This document shows, one piece after another, positions 21,789-30,900 of a DNA stretch of 64,000 bases (positions are counted from its first letter, which is position 1; each line of letters opens with the position of its first letter). The translations under genes were made by a program, and so were the position numbers. This DNA is from Histomonas meleagridis (taxonomy: Eukaryota; Parabasalia; Tritrichomonadida; Dientamoebidae): assembly GCA_020186115.1 (NCBI GenBank), contig WSYJ01000002.1, positions 1 to 64,000 on the forward strand. The letters are read 5' to 3'. Under the pieces are notes generated by a model, which was not told where the DNA came from, ran no database searches, and worked only from the letters and a program-made list of their open reading frames with translations.

Positions 21789-21870
21789 TCCGCGCTGCTG
21801 GAATCGAACCGGCGACCCTTTGATGACTACTTTTCTACAGTCAAATGCTCTACCACTGAGCTAAGAGCGG
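21789..21870 (-). tRNA. tRNA-Tyr (GTA) with short intron
   Basis: Minus-strand cloverleaf with acceptor CCGCTCT/AGCGCGG, D-arm GCTC/GAGC, anticodon stem TTTGA/TCAAA with loop CTGTAGA (anticodon GTA), variable loop GGGTC and T-loop TTCGATT. Removing about 10 nt after position 37 gives a 72-nt tRNA; eukaryotic tRNA-Tyr genes usually carry an intron at this point. One acceptor mismatch and one C-A in the T-stem are present. Box A (TAGCTCAGTGG) and box B (GGTTCGATTCC) are good. The gene is followed directly by retroelement copy I, whose first bases contain T6. Confidence 0.88.
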
Positions 21871-21952
21871 CGCTGTAAAGTTTTTCATTATATATATGAT
21901 AATCATTTATTTGAATTTTTTTAAGTTAAAGTCATATTATAACGTGTTTACA

Positions 21953-21964
21953 GATCACCTTCGT
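21953..21964 (+). promoter_or_regulatory. Initiator-like TCA(+1) of dynein gene
   Basis: TCACCTT at 21955-21961 lies just before the ATG at 21965. Taking the A at 21957 as +1 gives an 8-nt leader. This matches the trichomonad initiator style and favours the ATG at 21965 over the one at 21896. Confidence 0.55.
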
Positions 21965-24900
21965 ATGTCGAATCAAAAACTCAATGATTTAAAGAAAAGA
22001 TTAATTTTAAAGCAGCATACACAAGACCATCCTGTTACTTTTCAAAACAGTATTAATGCAAGGCGATCTTTATCACGTTCGTCTAAAGTTTTAAATAAAA
22101 ATAGTAAACTCCCACCAATGAAAGAAACGAATATAAATACCAAAAAACAAGAAGAAAAAGGCAAAAATATAGAAAATATCAAAGATCTTACATCACCTTT
22201 TCATTTTATTGAATATGCACGAAAACATCAATTAAATGAAGATTTTGTTTATTTATCTCCTACCGATGTTGAGGAAGGTACTGAGAGTTCAACACGTTTA
22301 CGAATTGTTCCTTCATCACAAATTAACAAAAATGATTTTTGGACATTAAGTTTACTTGGATTAAGCCATATTAAAGATTCTAACGTTGATTTCATTCCTT
22401 TAGGTGATTGGCTTAGGTCATGCGATTTATTTCAAAAAATCAAAAGCATACCATTTTTTAAAAATTATCATCAATGGAAAAATTTTTCGACATGGAAAAA
22501 AACAGTTTCGTATAATCAAATGACAAATGCAGAAAATTTGTTAAAAGAAAATCTTTTTATATTACATCCAATTTTAAGGCCAGCTTTTTTCCAGATTCAA
22601 TCAGAGATACAAAAAATAAGTCAACTTAAATTATTTAATATTAAAGCAGATGGCCTTTATAAGCTAGAAGAGTTTTCGAAAGAAAACGCTAAACATCTTA
22701 ATAAAGTTAAACAACAATTAAACATTTTTATAAGCAAAATAATTGAAATAGTTCAAATTACATGTGAAAAAACAATTGATACACTTGGTAATTTTTCGAT
22801 TACAAATAACAACAACAATAATAACAATAATCAAAATTCATCAATTGAACAATTAATTACTCAAAATGATAAACCATTTCATAATAACATTGATAATGAT
22901 TCATCATTAACATTTACTCAAAAAGCGGCATATCGAAGTTTATGTTATAAATTAGTAAAATTTATTAAATTGATTGATTTAAACATAATTTCTACTCTTA
23001 GAAATATTTGTTTTTTATCATTGTTAGAACTTCATTGTATAATGAGTTCATTATATAATAAAAGCTTAAAAAAATTAAATCTAAAAGATATCAAATTATT
23101 AAAAAATATAAAACTTTCAAATGAATTTAAACAAATATATCCAAACATTCAACAAAAAATTAATGAATTTTTTGATCGACCTGTTTTTCATATCGATATT
23201 ATATATAAAAATCATCAATTCCAATGGATTCCTAATCAAAATGAATTCCAAAACACATTTGATTTAATTCGTAAAGAATCTTTTGAAGTTCTATATCAAA
23301 TTCCTTTATTAATTGAAAACCAATTATTTCAACAATATATTTATCCTGATGGACCATTAAAATATAATAAAAGTGAAAATAATTTAAGCTTAAAACTATC
23401 AGAAATTATTGAAAGTGATCCAATTTTTAATGAAATAATATTCAAACAAAACAAAATTATTGAAAAGTCATTTAAATTATTACAAATTTATTCTAATAAT
23501 TATGATAAAGCTATAGAAATTTTTGAAGAAAATGATAAATTTAAGTTCGAAGAATTAATTAATCAACATATTACAGCTATGGAAACACAAAATATTATAA
23601 ACAAATATAATGAACAAATAAAATTTTTGGATAAAATTGAAGAAAAATCAGAGATTGGTTTGTTTTATCAATTTGTTAAAGATATGAAAATTAAAATCAA
23701 TAAATCACCAATTAATTGTTTAAATCAAATCAAATCAATGTTACCAAATATTATACATCAATTATTAAATGAATTTTCTGATAAAATTACAAATAGTTAT
23801 AATGAATTAACTATAACAATCGAAAACGTTCCGACATTTGTAAACTATTTAAAAGCTACTGAAAAATATTCAAATGAATTAGCGAATTTTAATTTTTTAT
23901 CAGATTCAATTCATAATTTTTATTTGTTATGTAAAAACTTAAATATTATAGTTAATCAAGAAGAAGAAAATAAATATCAATCATTAATACCGATCTTAGA
24001 TGAAATTACAAAAATACTTTCGAATTCAAATGAACAAAAACAAATTTTAATGCCGAAGTTTTCAAATCAATTAGATAAATTAATTAATAAATTACATTCT
24101 AAAGTCATTAAATTAACACAAATTTCATTAAATCCTTTGTTAAATGATATTAATACATCTATTAATCAAGCGAGAGAATTTTTGACTTTAATTAATAATA
24201 AGTTAAATAAAATTAAAGAATTATCATTAAATTATAATTCTTATCAAAAAATTATGAATTTAAATGTTACAAAATTCGATGATATTAAAGAATTAAATAA
24301 AAACATTAAATTAAAGAACTTATTATGGGATACTAAAAATAATTGGAATGATTTTATAAATAAATGGTCAAATACGAAATTTTCTATCATTAATCCGAAC
24401 TTAATGAATGAAGAATTACAAAAGTTTCAAACAAATATTAATAAATGTTCAAAAGGTTTACCTGATAATAATGTAATTCAAGATTTAAACAAATCGATTA
24501 ATGAATATTCTTTACTTTTACCTATAATTAAAGACTTAAAGAATCCTTCAATTAAACAACGTTTTATTGATCAAATTTCGAATTTATTAGGTTATAATTT
24601 ATTTTCTAATGAGTTTAAATTTGGTAAATTAATCGAATTAAAGGCATTTAATTATGTTAAAGAAATTTCAATGATTTCTACTCAAGCTACAAATGAACAA
24701 TTATTATATGATATGTTAAATAATGTACAAAAAATGATAAACAAATTAACATTTACGACAATAAATTATAAAAATCAAAAAAATATTTATATATTTGAAG
24801 GCTTTGATGATATTTTAATGAACTTAGATGAAGCTCAATCAATTATTCCTACAATACGTTCATCACCTTATGTTTCTATACTTAGAACTCATATTGATGA

Positions 24901-27900
24901 ATATGTACATTCTTTACGTATATTTTCGAATATATTAGACTTGTTAATTAAATGTCAAAACTTATATTTATATTTAAATAATGTATTTAATATTGGAGAT
25001 ATATCACGTCAATTACCTAATGAATATAAAAAGTTTATACAAGTTAATAAAATTTGGCGAGAATTAATTAATAAAGCACATGAAGAACCTTTAGCATTTA
25101 AATTTTGTATAAACAATCAAAACCAAAATAATTTAGAAGAAATTAATAAAATTTTAGAAGAAATTATTAAATCTTTAGAAGATTATTTAGAAACAAAACG
25201 TTTAATATTCCCACGATTTTACTTTTTATCTAATGATGATTTATTAGATTTATTATCTAAATCTAAAACACCTGAATTAATTCAACCTTATTTAAACAAA
25301 ATATTTGAAGGAATTTATCAATTTGAAATAATTAATAAAGATGATACACCTACAATTATATCGATAAATAGTATTGAAGGTGAAAAAATTTTAATTAGAC
25401 CAATTAAAATTAAAGGCCCAATCGAAATTTGGTTAGCACAAATAGAAGAACAATGTCAACGTTCTTTACGTAATTATATTAAAAATGGTTTACAAAGTTA
25501 TACTGAAAATAAATTGATCGAATGGATTTCTTCACAACCTTTACAAATAATTTTAACTATTACACAAATCGATTTTTGTGATCAAGTTGAATATTCATTT
25601 AGTTTAAATAATTGTAATGAAGAACTTTTAAATATTAAAAAAGAAATTAAACAAAATCTTATAAAGTTAACAGAAATTATTAAATTAAATATTACAAAAC
25701 TTGAGAAAATTAAAATTAGTACATTAATTATTAATAAAATTAATAATTATAATATAATTAAAGAATTAATTAAGAATCAAATTATTTCAATTCATGACTT
25801 TGATTGGTTTAAACAATTAAAATATAAATGGGATGATATAAATAAAGAAATTTTAATTCAACAAACAAATTCTAACTTTAAATATGGTTATGAATATTTA
25901 GGTTGTTCTTCACGTTTAATAATTACACCTTTAACTAATAGATGTTATTTAACTTTAACTAATGCATTAAATTTACATTTAGGTGGTTCAATTATAGGTC
26001 CTACAGGTACAGGTAAAACAGAAACTATTAAAGATTTATCTAAAGCTTTAGGTATTTATTGTATAATATTTAATTGTAATGAAAATATTTCGATACAACA
26101 ATTAAATTTATTCTTTAAAGGTTTAATTCAAACAGGTTCTTGGTGTTGTTTAGATGAATTTAATCGCTTAAACTTAAATGTATTAACAATTTTAACTGAA
26201 TATTTTAATAATATTCATTTAACTTTATGTAATAATTTAAAACGAATTAATTTCGATGGTATAGAAATTCCTATTAATAATAAAGTCGGATATTTTACGA
26301 CTATGAATCCGAATTATAAAAATAGAACAGAATTATCAAATAATTTAAAAAATTTATTTAGACCTGTTTCTATGATTAAACCTAATTATAAATTAATCAT
26401 AAAGATTTTGTTGTTTAGTCAAGGATTTAAAAACTATAAAATTCTTTCAAGTAAAATTAATAAACTTTATAAAATTAGTAAAGAATTAATAAATAAAAGA
26501 AACTATTATGACTTTAATATTAGATCTTTGAAGTCAATTATAATTAAAGCTAACTCATTAAAGAATTCATATCCTGATTTAAACGAAGAAGAATTAATAA
26601 TTAAATCAATTAAAGATAATAATTTAATAAAATTCTTAAAAGAAGATAAAATTTTATTCAAAAACATTTTAATGAATTTATTCCCTAATGTTAAAATTAA
26701 TGATAAAGAAAAAGATAATAATTTAATGAAAGTTATTCAAGAAGCAATTCAAGAATTAAAACTTCAAAATTCTAAATTTATAATTAATAAAGTTATGCAA
26801 TTATATAATTTAATGAAATATTATAATGGTTTAATAATTATCGGTTCAACATTTGGAGGTAAAAGTACTATTAAAAATATATTAATAAAAACTATCGAAA
26901 AATTAAATCAAAACAACAAAAAAGTTCATTTAATAAAAGAATTTATATTAAATCCTAAATCTTTAACTATTAATGAATTATATGGAGAATTAAATCAAAA
27001 TACACAAGAATGGAAAGATGGATTAATATTAAAAATCTTTAATAAATGTTTAGAAGAAAATGATAAAAAAGAAAATAATTTAATTGTATTCGATGGTCCT
27101 ATAGATTCTGAATGGATAGAAAACTTAAATTCTGTTTTAGACGATAATAAATTATTAACTTTATCAAATTCAAAACGTATTAAAATCACAAAATTCATTA
27201 ATTTATTGTTTGAAGTCGAAGATTTAAATAAAGCTTCACCTTCTACTATATCTAGATGTGGTATAATTTATATAGATATTAAAAAATTAGGTTTTAAACC
27301 TTATTGTAAATCACAAATACAAAATAATATTTCTGTGCTGTTTAATAATAACAAAAATTATATTAAAATTTTTAAGGAATTACTTTATTTAGGTATTAAC
27401 GAAGGTTTTAAATTCATGAATAATAACAAAAATAATTTTAATCAATTTATTTCGATGAATTTAATATTTTCTTTGTTTAATTTATTTGAATCAATTATTG
27501 AAGAATCGATTAATAATAAAGAAATTGATTTTAATGATCAAAATTTAGAAGAAGATAATAATAAACTTATTATAAATTTGTTTATATTTTCTTATGTTTG
27601 GTCTTTTGGTGGTCATATTAATTTGGATCAAAGAATCGAATTTGATAATGTTATACGTAATATTTATTCTGTTAAAACACATTTACCTAACAAAGGTTTA
27701 ATTTATGATTATAATTATAATATACAGAAAAAAGAATGGATACAATGGGATGAAGAAATTACTAAAAATAACATTTACAACAATTCTATGATATTTGTAC
27801 CAACTATTGATACTATTCGTATTTCATATTTATTAAAAATTTTATTAAAACATAAACATCATATATTTTTAAGAGGTTTAAATGGAATCGGTAAAACATT

Positions 27901-30900
27901 AATAATTAAAAATACTTTAAATGAAATATATAATGATAATAATAATTATTATATAAATTCAATATTATTTTCATCAAATACAAATTCATTCAAAGCTCAA
28001 GAAATGTTAGAATCTATACTTGAAAAGAAACGTGAAATTTTAATACCACCGAATAATAAAAAAGAAGGTATAATATTTATAGATGATTTGAATATAGTTA
28101 AACCGGATATTTATGGAACACAAACTTCAATAGAATTACTTCGGCAAATTATTTCGATGAATGGTTTATATAATCGAAAGAATTTCGAATGGAATGAAAT
28201 TCATAATATTACATTCATTGGTTCAGGTGGACCTGATGGAGGTAATTATAAACCAATTACAAAACGATTTTTACGATATTTATTTAATTTAGAATTAACT
28301 TTTCCAAATGATAAATCACTTTATTATATATATTCTTCTATATTAAAGAAATATTTCGCTGATTTTAATGAAAGTATTAAAGATAAAATATCAAAACTTG
28401 TGCAATCTTCGATAAATGTATATAAAAAAGTTATCGAAACATTTTTACCTATACCTAAAAAATCTCATTATATATTTAACTTAAAACATTTAACTAAAGT
28501 TATTGAAAGTTTCACACAAATTAAACCAAATTATATTAGTAATAATATCAATTTATTAGAAAGATTTTGGTTACATGAAAATTATAGAGTTTATAATGAT
28601 TGTTTAATTAATGACGAAGATAAACAAAAGTTCAAAACAATTATAGTTAGTACAATGAAAAAGACATTAAATAGTGAACAAATTATTGAAGATATATATA
28701 AGAAACCATTAATATTTACAAGTTATTTAAATAATGAAAAAAATTATGAAGAAATTAATGATTATAATAAGTTAAAAGATAAGTTAAAAGAATATTATAA
28801 AGAATATAAAAATTTATATCATTTAAATAATAATATGATATTATTTGATTCAAATATTGAATATATTTCACATATAACTCGAATTTTAAATCAAACTCAA
28901 AGTCATTTAATTTTATTAGGAATTTCAAGTATAGGTAAACATACTATAGCAAAGTTTTCTTCATTTATTAGTGGATCAGAATTCACCGAAATCGAAATTA
29001 ATAATAATAATTATAATATTAATAATTTTAAAGAAGATTTACAAAAGATTTTTATTAAATGTGGTTGTAATGGTAAAAAATTCACATTAATAATTAATAA
29101 CTTACAAATCAATGATGAATTTTTAGAGATTATTAATAATGTTATAAATAATTATGAAATTCTTAACTTGTTTAATCAAGAAGAATTAGATAAAATATGT
29201 AATGAAGTCCTTAATTATGCAAAATTAATTGGAGAAAATGAATCACGTAATAATTTGATTAAATTATTTTATAAAAGAATTCAAGAGAACTTTCATATTA
29301 TTTTAATCATTTCTTCTTTAAATATTTTGGAATATTATTGTAAAATGTATCCTTCAATTATAAACAATTGTAATATTAATTATATTAATAATTGGTCTAA
29401 AGAAGAATTAAAATTAATTTCACAGAAAAAATTATCGAAAATTGAAAACATTCAAAATGATAATTTATTAAACAAATTTATAGAACTTTCGATATATACT
29501 TATCAAGAAATTATTGAGGTTTCTAATTTAATGCAAAAAGAATTATCAATTAATTATTATATTACACCTTCTTTATATATTAAGTTTATAAAATTTTACA
29601 AAGTGTTATTACAAAAATATCAAAATAAATATCTAAATAATAAAAATCATTTATTAAATGGAATAGAAAAACTTATTGAAACTAATCAATTAATTGAGCA
29701 AATGAAAAATCAACTTAATGAACTTGAACCAATTCTTAATGAGTCAGTAAATAACATTGAACTTTTACTAAATAAAATTCTTAATGAAAAAAAGGAAATT
29801 GAACAAATCAAAAAGATTATAATAAATGAAGAAAAAACGATATCAAATCAAGCAAAAGAAGCAGAAAATTTATCAATTGAAGCTAATAAAGAACTTAATA
29901 AAGTATTACCATTATTAGATGAAGCTACAGCACAATTAAAGAGTTTAAGTCGAAGTGCAATAGCAGAAATCCGTCAATATTCAGAACCTCATATTACAGT
30001 ACGTACAGTTATGGAAGTAATTTGTATACTTTTTGATATCGAACCGAGTTGGAAATCATCGATAACATTAATCTCAGATCCAATGTTTATTAATAAAATT
30101 TCGAATAAATATGGAGGTGATAATCATATCCCATTAAATATATTGAAACGAATTCAACCTTATGTTGAAAATAATAATAATTTCCAACCTGAAGAAGTTG
30201 GTAAAGTTTCATCAGCAGCTAAAAGTTTAAGTATTTGGATAAAAGCACTTTATAATTATGAAATTACTTATCGTACTATCGAACCTAAAAAAATTGCAGT
30301 TACTGAAACTAAAAACAAATTAAAATTAGCACGTGAATCCCTTAAATCTAAACAAGAAGAATTAACAAATATAGAAAATTCATTTACAGAATTAAATAAA
30401 AATTATGAAGAATCAATTAATTATAAAGAAAATATTATTAAACAAATTGAAGATACTAAAGCTAAATTAGAAAGAGCTAATAAACTTTTAATAAATTTAT
30501 CAGATGAACAAATTCGTTGGAATGAAAAAATTTCGGAATTAAATTCCAATAATAATTATATTTTATCTGATACATTTATATGTACAATAATTTTAATATA
30601 TTTCGGACCTTTGCCTTATAATTATCGTATAATGTTAAAGAAGAAAATTTCGGAAAAAATTAATTTGTTAGGAATTAAAGTTTCAACGAATTTTAACTTC
30701 CAGAATTTTTTAGTTTCCGAATCTATTATACAAAATTGGTTGAATTTAGGTTTACCTAATGATATTAATAGTATTGAAAACTCATTAATTATTAAATTTG
30801 CCACTAAAATTTCATTTGTTATTGATCCACAAAATCAATTTACTTTATGGATTTCGAAATTAAAAGAAAACAATTTAATTAAATTGAAATTGAGTTCAAA

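Noticed and set aside
21896-21964. 23-codon N-terminal extension of dynein
   Set aside because: The initiator-like TCA at 21955-21957 lies inside it and gives a normal short leader for the ATG at 21965.
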